Below are positions 1 through 7,707 of a stretch of DNA of 64,000 nt, piece by piece. The DNA comes from an uncultured Acetatifactor sp. (GTDB lineage: Bacteria > Bacillota > Clostridia > Lachnospirales > Lachnospiraceae), in contig CATKXX010000010.1 in assembly GCA_949840935.1 (NCBI GenBank), positions 1 to 64,000 on the forward strand, in the 5' to 3' direction. The notes under the pieces were generated by a model. The model was not told the origin of the DNA. It did not search any database and saw only the letters and a program-made list of their open reading frames with translations. The position numbers were made by a program, and so were the translations under genes. Within the stretch, counting starts at the first letter, position 1. Each line of letters opens with the position of its first letter.

Positions 1-198
1 CTATCATACCACAAAGCGTACAAAAGCGCACGCTTTATTTTCAAAAGATTGACAAAAAAATAAGCCATACTAGGCTTGGATAAAGGATTTTCGCGATATG
101 ATGTTAAAAAGAAGTGTCAAAGACCCGTTTTGAAAGCACTTTTGCTTTTATTATGCCATTATTTTATGAAAAAGCCGCGTAAACCGTAAAATGTCTTG

Positions 199-228
199 TT
201 GCCTATCTCCCTGTATATATGCTACAAT
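199..228 (+). promoter_or_regulatory. Promoter for the small membrane protein gene
   Basis: TTGCCT and TACAAT hexamers are separated by 18 bp and lie about 35 bp before the start codon at 262. The ribosome site GGGAGG follows at 248-253. The rest of positions 1-198 shows no supportable gene, only a weak hairpin (AAAGCGT/ACGCTTT at 13-36) that might end an upstream transcript. Confidence 0.55.
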
Positions 229-235
229 ATACAGG
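210..235. promoter_or_regulatory. Operator-like inverted repeat over the -10 region
   Basis: CCTGTATAT and ATATACAGG form perfect 9-bp arms around an 8-bp spacer, and the spacer and second arm cover the -10 hexamer. The placement is typical of a repressor site. The regulator is unknown. Confidence 0.4.
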
Positions 236-261
236 AATGAAATGAACGGGAGGTCAAGCCT

Positions 262-738
262 ATGAAGCCATGGGTCATCACATTAATAGTCATTGCCGTT
301 GTACTGGTAATTGCAGCGGTCGTTCTCTACTTTCTGGGTAAAAAAGCGCAGAAAAAGCAGGCTGAACAGCAGGAAATACTAAATGCCAACAAGCAGACCA
401 TATCTATGCTCATCATAGACAAAAAGCGGATGAAAGTCCGGGATGCGGGGCTTCCCCAGATTGTCCTGGAACAGGTGCCGAAGGCTATGAGGGGTTCCAA
501 GCTGCCCATTGTCAAGGCGAAGGTTGGCCCCCAGATCATGTCCCTGATCTGCGAGGAGAAGATTTTTGATTCCGTTCCTGTGAAGAAGGAAGTCAAGGCT
601 GTGGTCAGCGGTATTTATGTCCTGGATGTAAAGGGACTCCACGGACGGAAAGAAGTACAGCCCGCGAAGAAAAAAAGCCGCTTTAAACAGGCTCTGGAAG
701 CCGCCCAGGAGAAGGCCGGCGCCAAGCCCGTAAAGTAA
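262..738 (+). CDS. Small membrane-anchored protein of unknown function
   Basis: The 158-residue product starts with one strong transmembrane segment (about residues 4-24, rich in I, V, L and A) followed by a Lys/Gln-rich stretch. A soluble basic domain of about 110 residues follows, and the C-terminus is Lys/Ala rich. No catalytic motif is recognisable. Topology suggests a single-pass anchor with a cytoplasmic basic domain. The start is supported by GGGAGG eight bases upstream. The gene stands alone, with its own promoter, an operator-like palindrome and a strong terminator, so it is probably controlled individually. I do not recognise the family. Confidence 0.75.
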   Translation: MKPWVITLIVIAVVLVIAAVVLYFLGKKAQKKQAEQQEILNANKQTISMLIIDKKRMKVRDAGLPQIVLEQVPKAMRGSKLPIVKAKVGPQIMSLICEEKIFDSVPVKKEVKAVVSGIYVLDVKGLHGRKEVQPAKKKSRFKQALEAAQEKAGAKPVK

Positions 739-754
739 CCTTGCAGGCTTTTGA

Positions 755-810
755 CCAGGCTGCCGGGGATATGCCTGTAAGGCGCCCCCGACAGCCTGGC
801 TGTTTCTTTT
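755..810 (+). terminator. Rho-independent terminator
   Basis: A long stem, CCAGGCTG-CCGGGG against CCCC-CGACAGCCTGG, is followed by TGTTTCTTTT. It lies 17 bp after the stop codon of the small membrane protein gene. Confidence 0.8.
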
Positions 811-895
811 CCGAAATCTGGCTCATGTCTATTCCTCCAAATGGCTTGCCTGAAAATGGGCAGGTCTGCACACTGGGGCGTGTTTGAAAAGTGCT

Positions 896-1336
896 CTAGC
901 TTTCCATGATCCCGCCGAACAGCTCCCCCTCAATGGAGTACAGGTTTTCCATGGGAAGGGCCGTTCCGTCCGTAAAGACTATCTGATGCTTATATTCATC
1001 CACCTTTTTCACCCTGCCGGAAATCCTCACATATGCTCCTCCGCTCTTTTTCTGATCTGGCTGGAAGCAGAGTACTTCTATCTCCGGCTGCTGTGACTGG
1101 TTTTCCCTGAGCAGCCGCAGCTGTTCATCCAGCTGCTCTTTCCTTCCCTCATCCAGCTCCACAAATTCTTCCGTCCGTCTTGCGGCCTCCCGGATAGCGG
1201 CATCGTGGCCGGCCAGCGCCGCAAAGGGGGAAAACTGCGCCGCGCGGTCATAAAGCGCCATCTGGGGATGTTCTGTGGACGTATGGTGGGGCAGGTTTAT
1301 AATATCGTCATACTTATGTTCATTTATAAGCCCCAT
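896..1336 (-). CDS. YolD-like family protein
   Basis: The 146-residue protein carries the YolD-family signature: a short N-terminal segment containing MALYDRAAQFSPFAAL, a charged helical middle, and a C-terminal beta-rich region. In Firmicutes these proteins sit next to UvrX/YqjW-type Y-family polymerases and are thought to help lesion bypass. That arrangement is seen here: the polymerase gene ends 130 bp upstream on the same strand, suggesting co-transcription. The ribosome site AGAGG precedes the ATG. The stop codon overlaps a short sequence resembling the end of the palindromic element at 15611-15772. Confidence 0.85.
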   Translation of the reverse strand: MGLINEHKYDDIINLPHHTSTEHPQMALYDRAAQFSPFAALAGHDAAIREAARRTEEFVELDEGRKEQLDEQLRLLRENQSQQPEIEVLCFQPDQKKSGGAYVRISGRVKKVDEYKHQIVFTDGTALPMENLYSIEGELFGGIMES

Positions 1337-1349
1337 AATGAATTCCTCT

Positions 1350-1413
1350 TATTCCATTTTAGCTTTATTCCGTTTTAGCTTTATCCCATTTTTCTCCATT
1401 CCATTTTCTCTTA
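1350..1413. repeat. Degenerate 16-bp tandem repeat, four units
   Basis: TATTCCATTTTAGCTT, TATTCCGTTTTAGCTT, TATCCCATTTTTCTCC and ATTCCATTTTCTCTTA follow one another between the polymerase stop and the yolD start, just upstream of the yolD ribosome site. The first two units differ at one base, the others are more diverged. Confidence 0.5.
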
Positions 1414-1466
1414 AATTCATTTCCTTTAAAACTCATTTTCACCCTGCATTTTTCCCTGCCGCCTCT

Positions 1467-2990
1467 TTACGCTTTATGGCCTCCGATCTGGCGGTTGCGC
1501 TCCATGGCTGTGGCGCCCTCCTGCAGGCTCATTCCCTTTAATATGGCGTTCCCGCCATATTTCTTTTTTACAGAAAGCATGGCCTCCTGCAGCTTCCTCT
1601 CCTTTGCAAGCCTTGCATCCTCAGCGGCCTTCCTGCCGGTCATTTCTTCATAGTCAGTAAACAGGCTCAGCTGCTCATATTTCTCCTCCCCTGCTTCCGT
1701 CTCGTCCGCCAGCCGGTTTGCCGCCACCGTGATACGGCGTACCAGCAGGGACGGATTGACGATCTGCCCATACAGCCCCATAACGGCATCCACGATCAGC
1801 CTGGCGGAGGAAGTCCGGCGTTCCAAGTTTACAGTCCCATGGGCATGTTTCGGTACTTTCCTGCCATAACGGTCAGCCGTGACTTCACCCTGGTAGCTGT
1901 CCCTGATCTCAGGGTTCGCAAGATTGCCTGTATCATATCCCACCGTAAGCGTCACCTGATCTGTTATGAGCTTCTTTTCCACCAGATCCAGCGCAAGCTG
2001 TTCTGTCATTTCACGGACGATCAGCCCGGCCCGGTCAAAATCATAGGGGCAGTGCAGCACCTGACCGGAGCTGATACAGCTGGTCTCCGGCTTATAAGAC
2101 TTTATCAGATCCATGGTAACGGGCTCCCATCCCCAGGCATGGTCTATGAGAAGCTCCGCATTGATCCCAAAGAGCCTGTACAAAAGTTCTTCATTATAGT
2201 AATCCCCGTTTCCGCCCAGGGAACATCTTGCAATATCCCCCATCGTAAACAGGCCCACCTCCTCCAGGCGTCTCCAGTAGCCCTGTCCCACCCTCCAGAA
2301 GTCCGTGAGCGGCCTGTGGCTCCAGAGCTTCTGCCTGTAACTCATTTCATCCAGCTGGGCAATACAGACGCCGTTTTCATCCGGAGCGACATGTTTTGAC
2401 ACAATGTCCATTGCCACCTTGCACAGATACAGATTTGTGCCAATCCCCGCGGTGGCGGTAATCCCTGTGGTGTCAAGGACGTCCTTCACGATCTTTGACG
2501 CCAGTTCCCTTGCAGTGACCCGGTAAGTCTGCAGATACTGGGTCACATCCATGAAAACTTCGTCAATGGAATAGACATGGATATCCTCCGGGGCAATATA
2601 TTTCAGATAGATGTTATAAATGAGGATGCTGTATTCCATATAGAACGCCATCCGGGGCTGCGCTGTGATATAGGATACCTCCATTTCCGGATGCTCCCTC
2701 AGCTCCGCGGCAGAACAGGAAACGCTGGAAAAACATCCTCCCGGCGCTCTTGCCCGGCGCTCCAGATTGACCTCCTTCACACGCTGCACTACCTCAAACA
2801 GCCTGGCCCTGCCAGAGATACCGTAAGCCTTTAGGGACGGGGATACCGCAAGGCAGATGGTCTTCTCCGTCCGTTCGGCATCCGCCACTACCAGATTTGT
2901 GTCCAACGGGTTCAGGCTGCGCTCCACACACTCTACAGAGGCATAAAAAGATTTCAGGTCAATCGCTATATAAGTATACTGCTGCTCCAT
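1467..2990 (-). CDS. Y-family (UmuC/UvrX-type) DNA polymerase
   Basis: This is a lesion-bypass DNA polymerase of the group that includes Bacillus UvrX/YqjW. The N-terminal palm motif YTYIAIDLKSFYASVECV carries the first catalytic Asp. YSIDEVFMDVT supplies the second acidic cluster, and TATAGIGTNLYLCKVAMD is the conserved thumb-side segment. A little-finger domain follows, and the C-terminal tail is charged. The track ORF begins at 3017, but the ATG at 2990 is preferred: it has GGAG seven bases upstream and gives the usual family start, for 507 residues. A LexA-like box lies about 80 bp upstream, and a yolD gene follows, so SOS control is likely. It is probably error-prone, by family. Confidence 0.9.
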   Translation of the reverse strand: MEQQYTYIAIDLKSFYASVECVERSLNPLDTNLVVADAERTEKTICLAVSPSLKAYGISGRARLFEVVQRVKEVNLERRARAPGGCFSSVSCSAAELREHPEMEVSYITAQPRMAFYMEYSILIYNIYLKYIAPEDIHVYSIDEVFMDVTQYLQTYRVTARELASKIVKDVLDTTGITATAGIGTNLYLCKVAMDIVSKHVAPDENGVCIAQLDEMSYRQKLWSHRPLTDFWRVGQGYWRRLEEVGLFTMGDIARCSLGGNGDYYNEELLYRLFGINAELLIDHAWGWEPVTMDLIKSYKPETSCISSGQVLHCPYDFDRAGLIVREMTEQLALDLVEKKLITDQVTLTVGYDTGNLANPEIRDSYQGEVTADRYGRKVPKHAHGTVNLERRTSSARLIVDAVMGLYGQIVNPSLLVRRITVAANRLADETEAGEEKYEQLSLFTDYEEMTGRKAAEDARLAKERKLQEAMLSVKKKYGGNAILKGMSLQEGATAMERNRQIGGHKA

Positions 2991-3060
2991 CCCGGTACTC
3001 CCTGCATAAAAAATCATACTGCGACATATGCAAAGTTGATTCTGATTATTTCCTGATCAT

Positions 3061-3082
3061 ATTATAGCAGAAAATGTGTTCG
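3061..3082 (-). promoter_or_regulatory. LexA/DinR-like SOS box and -10 for the Y-family polymerase
   Basis: On the minus strand CGAACACATTTTCT (3082-3069) matches the Gram-positive LexA consensus CGAACRNRYGTTYC at 12 of 14 positions. TATAAT lies at 3066-3061, immediately downstream of the box. No good -35 is visible. The box position over the core promoter fits repression. Confidence 0.5.
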
Positions 3083-3119
3083 ATTATTATATTTTTTTCA
3101 AAAGTTTATAAAAAGTTTA

Positions 3120-3148
3120 TTGATATTTGAAACCAGCTATTTTATACT
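3120..3148 (+). promoter_or_regulatory. Promoter for the Rpn-type nuclease gene
   Basis: TTGATA and TATACT are separated by exactly 17 bp. The start codon is at 3385, so the leader would be about 230 nt. Apart from this and the divergent SOS promoter, the 394-bp gap 2991-3384 shows nothing that I can identify. Confidence 0.5.
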
Positions 3149-3384
3149 TATGTTATCAGGCATTTATTATTGATAACTGATATTTCATTTTTCGTCACAT
3201 GGCGGAAAAGGGCTTTTCAGAATATCAGTGTTCTCATGGTAATTCACCAGATTTTACCACCAAAAGCGAAACAACATATGTACAACGAGTTGTATCCCGG
3301 TATTATATACAGCCTCTTTCTGCGTATATACGCGTATCCATTCTTGTGTCCATACTTCACTCTCACTGTCGAAAGGAGAATCAC

Positions 3385-4413
3385 ATGTCCTCAAATGAAA
3401 GCAACACTGTTCTGAATTCCAGGCTGCATGACAGCAGCAGTAAACTGATCTTTGACGAACCTCTCCTCTGCGCCCAATTCCTCCGGGGTTATATCAACGG
3501 CATCCCCTGCCTGAAAGACGTCTGCCCGGAGGATATCGAAGATGTATCCGAGCAATACGTACCTCTTTTTTCCGAAGAACGAAATAGTGACCGGGTCAAG
3601 AAGGTACATATTAAAAATGGTACACCGTTTTTTCTTGTTTCTCTTATTGAACATAAGACCAAAGTGGAGTATAATGTATCCATGCAGATATTCCGCTATA
3701 TGGTCTATATCTGGGAATCCTACGAAAGGGAAGAAGAAAAGAGGGAAAAGGGCATATCCAGACGGAAAGATTTTCGATATCCGCCAATCCTGCCCATCGT
3801 ATATTATGAAGGGCGCCAGAAATGGACGGTGCCTCTGGACTTTAAGAGCCGTATCATCGAGGGAGAGGCCTTTGCCAGATATATTCCCGATTTTCAATAT
3901 TACCTTGTCCCCCTCCGGGATTTCAGCAGCAGGGAACTGTTGGACAGGGAAGACGAGATTTCCCTTGTCATGCTGATCAACCGGCTGCAGGAGCTGGATG
4001 ATATTTCCTCTTTCCGTTCCCTGTCCCGGGATAAGCTCGAGACGATCCTGGAGAATACCCCTGACCATATAGCAGACATTATAGCGGACATACTGCTTGC
4101 TTTTTTGTTAAAATCCAATGTCCCGGCCGAGACGGCGGAGGAAACAGCGGGGAAAGTGAGGGAGAAGAAAATGGGCGAATTATTTGCAGATATGGCACCT
4201 ATTGACATTCCGGCAGAACAGGCAAAAATCCGGGAACAGCAGCAGGCAATTGATGCGCAGCAGCAGGCAATTGATGCGGAAAAGCAGAAGGTCAACGCGC
4301 AGCAAGAGCAAATGAAAACAGAACGCCAATTACTGGAAATGGAAAAGCAGGAACTGGAACTTCTGAGGAAAGAATTAGAAGCCCAAAAAGAAAAAATCAT
4401 GAAAGGGAATTAA
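3385..4413 (+). CDS. Rpn/YhgA-type PD-(D/E)XK nuclease-like protein
   Basis: The protein belongs to the Rpn family (recombination-promoting nucleases, formerly called transposase_31/YhgA-like). The PD-(D/E)XK core shows a conserved early Asp (KLIFDEPLL), then FFLVSLIEHKTKVEYNVSMQIFRYM, where EHK is the E-x-K element and the Gln is a usual family position. The C-terminus is a Gln/Glu/Lys-rich coiled coil with the repeat REQQQAIDAQQQAIDAEKQ. The track ORF starts at 3199, but the ATG at 3385 has AAAGGAG six bases upstream and gives the normal family N-terminus (342 residues). It stands alone between convergent and divergent neighbours. No inverted repeats of a mobile element are seen around it. 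Confidence 0.82.
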   Translation: MSSNESNTVLNSRLHDSSSKLIFDEPLLCAQFLRGYINGIPCLKDVCPEDIEDVSEQYVPLFSEERNSDRVKKVHIKNGTPFFLVSLIEHKTKVEYNVSMQIFRYMVYIWESYEREEEKREKGISRRKDFRYPPILPIVYYEGRQKWTVPLDFKSRIIEGEAFARYIPDFQYYLVPLRDFSSRELLDREDEISLVMLINRLQELDDISSFRSLSRDKLETILENTPDHIADIIADILLAFLLKSNVPAETAEETAGKVREKKMGELFADMAPIDIPAEQAKIREQQQAIDAQQQAIDAEKQKVNAQQEQMKTERQLLEMEKQELELLRKELEAQKEKIMKGN

Positions 4414-4431
4414 GATCATGTTCCATAATTC

Positions 4432-4461
4432 AGGCGAAATGCCTGTAACAGCATTTCGCCT
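4432..4461. terminator. Inverted repeat between convergent genes, possible bidirectional terminator
   Basis: AGGCGAAATGC and GCATTTCGCCT form perfect 11-bp arms with an 8-bp loop, between the ends of the nuclease gene and clpX. There is no clear T-run on either side, so termination is inferred from position and stem strength. Confidence 0.45.
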
Positions 4462-4479
4462 TCTCCAATGCAGGACTGC

Positions 4480-5973
4480 TCATTCCTCCACGGATACAGC
4501 CTTCAATTTATCCATGTCGTCCAGCATTTGGTTACATCGGATGTCAATGACAGGCCCCCCAGTCCCTTCAATATATTCCCTGGTGATAGTTACACGGCCG
4601 ATATTGTCGTCCTTGGGAATCTCATACATGATATCCAGCATAAATTCTTCAATAATGGAGCGCAGCGCCCTGGCCCCCGTCTCACGCTTCATGGCCTTTT
4701 CCGCAATGGCATCCAGCGCCCCTTCAGTGAACTCCAGCTTCACTTCGTCCAGCTCCAGCAGCTTCTGATATTGTTTCAGAATTGCGTTCTTGGGCTCCTT
4801 CAGAATCTGCACCATCATCTCTTTGGTAAGCCCCTCCAACGTATAAATAATGGGCAGGCGGCCGATAAACTCGGGAATCATGCCAAATTTCCGGATATCC
4901 TCCACCGTCACTTTTGACAGAAGATTCTTGTCCTTGTCATATTTGTCCTTTAATTCGGAATTGAAACCAATTGAGGCCGTCTTAGTCAGGCGTTCCTTGA
5001 TGATTTCTTCTAGGTCAGGGAACGCTCCGCCACAGATAAACAGAATGTTTCGGGTATTGACCGTCGCCAGGGGAACCATGGCATTCTTACTGTTCGCGCC
5101 CACAGGAACCTCCACCTCCGCGCCCTCCAGCAGCTTCAGCATACCCTGCTGCACACTCTCCCCGCTGACATCGCGGGTGTTGGTATTCTTCTTCTTTGCA
5201 ATCTTGTCGATCTCATCTATAAAGATAATTCCGCTCTCCGCCTTCTCTACATCATTGTCCGCCGCCGCGAGCAGCTTGGACACCACGCTCTCAATATCGT
5301 CGCCGATATAGCCCGCCTCAGTCAGGGAAGTGGCATCCGCAATGGCAAGGGGCACATCCAGAAGCCTTGCCAGAGTCTTAACCAGATATGTCTTTCCGCT
5401 TCCCGTAGGCCCTATCATCAGCATATTGGACTTTTCAATCTCAATCTCGTCCATGGTGTTGGTGGCAACACGCTTATAGTGGTTATACACAGCCACAGAG
5501 ATTACCTTTTTGGCCTGCTCCTGGCCCACTACATATTCATCCAGGCTGGCCTTAATCTTGTGGGGTGCGGGAATATCCCTGATATTGAGGACAGGCTGAC
5601 TGCCCTCCTTTTTTTTCTTCTTGATCTTCTGCTTATTCGGTATACCCCCGTCTCCCTGCAGATCGGCAAGATTTACAAAACTGATGTTGGGAATGCCCCC
5701 CTGTCTTGTCATTTGATCCAGCTCATTCTGGATCCTGGGATCATGGAGCAGCCCCTGATAATCAAACTGGCTGACCGTCTCCATTGTCTTGTGCATACAG
5801 TCATTGCAGACACAGATATTGTTGGGCAGCTTAAACATTTTGCCTGCCTTGCTCTCCGGCCTGCGGCAGACAAAGCACACATCCTCATAATCGCCGCTCT
5901 TATTCTCCTCCTCTGTGATTATTTTCTTCTCCTGGGAATTTGAATCATCATTTTCATTATAATTATCTGACAT
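4480..5973 (-). CDS. clpX: ClpX-like AAA+ ATP-dependent unfoldase
   Basis: The product (497 residues from the chosen start) unfolds substrates for ClpP. The N-terminal zinc-binding domain is diverged, with Cys pairs at about 33/36 and 56/59, and is followed by a Lys-rich linker. The AAA+ core has Walker A GPTGSGKT (about 188-195), the pore loop GYIGDD, Walker B IIFIDEIDKIA, and PEFIGRLP with the Arg finger. An IGF tripeptide (TASIGFNSEL) is present, the ClpP-docking loop of ClpX. The ATG at 5973 has GGGGGA upstream. The track ORF start at 6045 lies upstream of the promoter's expected transcript start and is rejected. No clpP lies beside it, so this may be a second clpX. Confidence 0.9.
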   Translation of the reverse strand: MSDNYNENDDSNSQEKKIITEEENKSGDYEDVCFVCRRPESKAGKMFKLPNNICVCNDCMHKTMETVSQFDYQGLLHDPRIQNELDQMTRQGGIPNISFVNLADLQGDGGIPNKQKIKKKKKEGSQPVLNIRDIPAPHKIKASLDEYVVGQEQAKKVISVAVYNHYKRVATNTMDEIEIEKSNMLMIGPTGSGKTYLVKTLARLLDVPLAIADATSLTEAGYIGDDIESVVSKLLAAADNDVEKAESGIIFIDEIDKIAKKKNTNTRDVSGESVQQGMLKLLEGAEVEVPVGANSKNAMVPLATVNTRNILFICGGAFPDLEEIIKERLTKTASIGFNSELKDKYDKDKNLLSKVTVEDIRKFGMIPEFIGRLPIIYTLEGLTKEMMVQILKEPKNAILKQYQKLLELDEVKLEFTEGALDAIAEKAMKRETGARALRSIIEEFMLDIMYEIPKDDNIGRVTITREYIEGTGGPVIDIRCNQMLDDMDKLKAVSVEE

Positions 5974-6016
5974 ATTGTCCCCCATCCTTCCAATTCTTCT
6001 GCACAACACTGATATG

Positions 6017-6045
6017 AGTATACTCGAAAATTTCACGATATACAA
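6017..6045 (-). promoter_or_regulatory. Promoter for the clpX-like gene
   Basis: On the minus strand TTGTAT (6045-6040) and TATACT (6022-6017) are separated by 17 bp. The transcript would start near 6010, giving a leader of about 37 nt to the ATG at 5973. Confidence 0.55.
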
Positions 6046-6065
6046 GTGAACTTTTTCTAAAGCGG

Positions 6066-6093
6066 AAAAACAGCCTCACTTACCGTGAGGCTG
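6066..6093 (-). terminator. Rho-independent terminator after htrA
   Basis: On the minus strand CAGCCTCAC-GGTA-GTGAGGCTG is followed by TTTTTCC. It lies about 80 bp beyond the stop codon of the HtrA-type protease gene and ends that transcript before the clpX promoter. Confidence 0.85.
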
Positions 6094-6170
6094 CCTTCCG
6101 TGATGTTTATATATGAGGAACAATGTTATGAGAAAATCATTTCTTGCAGGAAATCAGTTTTTCCAGAAAA

Positions 6171-7505
6171 TTAGTTCTTCCTTTCTCCAGGCTTTTCACC
6201 CAGAGTTATCTCCAGCTCACAGGAGACATATTCACCGTTTACCTGCCGCATAACGGTGATGTTGACCGTCTCACCTGCCTTATAATATTGCAGTGCGCTC
6301 TTTAAGCCATTATAAGAAGTGATCTTCCTGTCATCGAGCTTCACAATGATGTCCTGCTTCATAATGCCTGCCGCCTGCGCAGGGGAGCCCTCCTCCACAT
6401 CGTAGACGAAAACACCCTGAGGCATATGATACATCTTGATGACCTGATCTGTAATCTCCTGCATGGTAATTCCGATATATCCCGTCTCCTCCTCCGGTAT
6501 CCTGTCCTTCATCAGGTCTGCTATAATAGGGCTGGCGGAGCTGATAGGAATGGCGTAGCCCATGCCTTCCACTCTTGTGCTGGCAATCTTATTGGAATTA
6601 ATACCGATGACTTCACCTTTAATGTTTAGCAGGGCCCCGCCGGAATTCCCTTCGTTAATTTCCGCGTTCGTCTGGATAAAGGTTCCCTGGGAGCCATCCT
6701 CCATGGTGATCACACGGTCTAATGCACTGACAATGCCATCTGTCACGGACTGTCCGATGCCAAGGGCATTCCCAATTGCGATCACAGGCTCTCCAAGCTT
6801 CAGGCTCTCGCTGTCCCCCAGCGTTGCAATCGTAATCGCTTCCCTGGTCTCCGCACTGAGGCTGTCTATGGGAACGGCCACCACCGCGAGATCCATATCC
6901 GGATCTGTACCCTTAATAGCGGCATGGGCCGTTGTGCCGTCGATAAAGGTGATTTCCAGGTCATCCGCGCCATTTACCACATGATTGTTGGATACGATCA
7001 AAAGTTCATTTTCATTTTCCGCCACAATGATACCGGAACCGCTGGAGGCATTCTGCTGGCTGTAGCTCTGCCCCCATATGCTGTAGCCTCTGCTCGTATA
7101 ATTATTGATGATAGATACCATGGCCGGCATCACATCCTCCACCATGTCGGAGACATCATCATGGACATAAGTAATGTGGGTTGCCTCCGCCTGCCCGTTT
7201 ACAGGCGCTGTCAGCATATCCTCCGGCATACCGGACACAGTTTCGGAGGACTCCTTCTGTGCAAAGTAATCTGTCCCCAGCTTTATACCGTAGAAACCCG
7301 CTCCCGCACAAAGCCCAAAACAGAGTCCCAGCCCTGCGCTGAGTGCAGCCTTGCGAAATCCGCCTGCGGGGCGCTTCGGCTTTTTTACCTTTTCCTGTGG
7401 CAGGGGCGCTGCTGTCCTGGCTCTCTCATCCAGCACCTCTGCCGGACATGCTGTATAATCAAAATAAGGATTCTTGTTTTCATTTCCGCTTTCATTATCG
7501 TACAT
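6171..7505 (-). CDS. htrA: HtrA/DegP-type membrane-anchored serine protease
   Basis: This 444-residue surface protease has a cytoplasmic N-terminus, one transmembrane segment (about 53-76), an S1C trypsin-like domain and a C-terminal PDZ domain (about 345-435). The catalytic triad is visible: His in SNNHVVNGAD (175), Asp in PDMDLAVV (205) and Ser in NEGNSGGALL (288). It degrades or refolds damaged proteins outside the membrane, and Firmicutes homologues respond to envelope stress. AGGAGG precedes the ATG. It is transcribed alone and has its own terminator. Its place beside a surface polysaccharide locus may reflect envelope quality control, but this is inference. Confidence 0.93.
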   Translation of the reverse strand: MYDNESGNENKNPYFDYTACPAEVLDERARTAAPLPQEKVKKPKRPAGGFRKAALSAGLGLCFGLCAGAGFYGIKLGTDYFAQKESSETVSGMPEDMLTAPVNGQAEATHITYVHDDVSDMVEDVMPAMVSIINNYTSRGYSIWGQSYSQQNASSGSGIIVAENENELLIVSNNHVVNGADDLEITFIDGTTAHAAIKGTDPDMDLAVVAVPIDSLSAETREAITIATLGDSESLKLGEPVIAIGNALGIGQSVTDGIVSALDRVITMEDGSQGTFIQTNAEINEGNSGGALLNIKGEVIGINSNKIASTRVEGMGYAIPISSASPIIADLMKDRIPEEETGYIGITMQEITDQVIKMYHMPQGVFVYDVEEGSPAQAAGIMKQDIIVKLDDRKITSYNGLKSALQYYKAGETVNITVMRQVNGEYVSCELEITLGEKPGERKN

Positions 7506-7590
7506 AAAAGTCTGCCTCCTTTTGTTTTCTATGAGAGAAGTATAATCTGAAATTGTGACGGAATTGTGTTTATAGAATGAAGTAGTTGTG

Positions 7591-7656
7591 AAAAAATAAC
7601 AGACCCCCTGGCGCTTTCCTGCACCTCGTCAGTCAGGCCGCGCCTCCGGGAGTCTG
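7591..7656 (-). terminator. Terminator at the end of the glmS operon
   Basis: On the minus strand ACAGACTCCCGGAGGCGC pairs imperfectly with GCGCCAGGGGGTCTGT across a large loop and is followed by TATTTTTTC. It lies about 50 bp after the glmS stop codon. Confidence 0.65.
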
Positions 7657-7707
7657 TGTATGACCGGACTGTTCCGCATGGATGTTCCGCAGCAGAAAAT
7701 CCGGATA

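Noticed and set aside
13-36. Terminator of a gene left of the window
   Set aside because: The 7-bp stem is weak, the T-run is short, and no upstream coding end is visible.
3385-4413. Insertion sequence transposase
   Set aside because: The protein is of the Rpn/YhgA nuclease type. No terminal inverted repeats or target duplication are seen.
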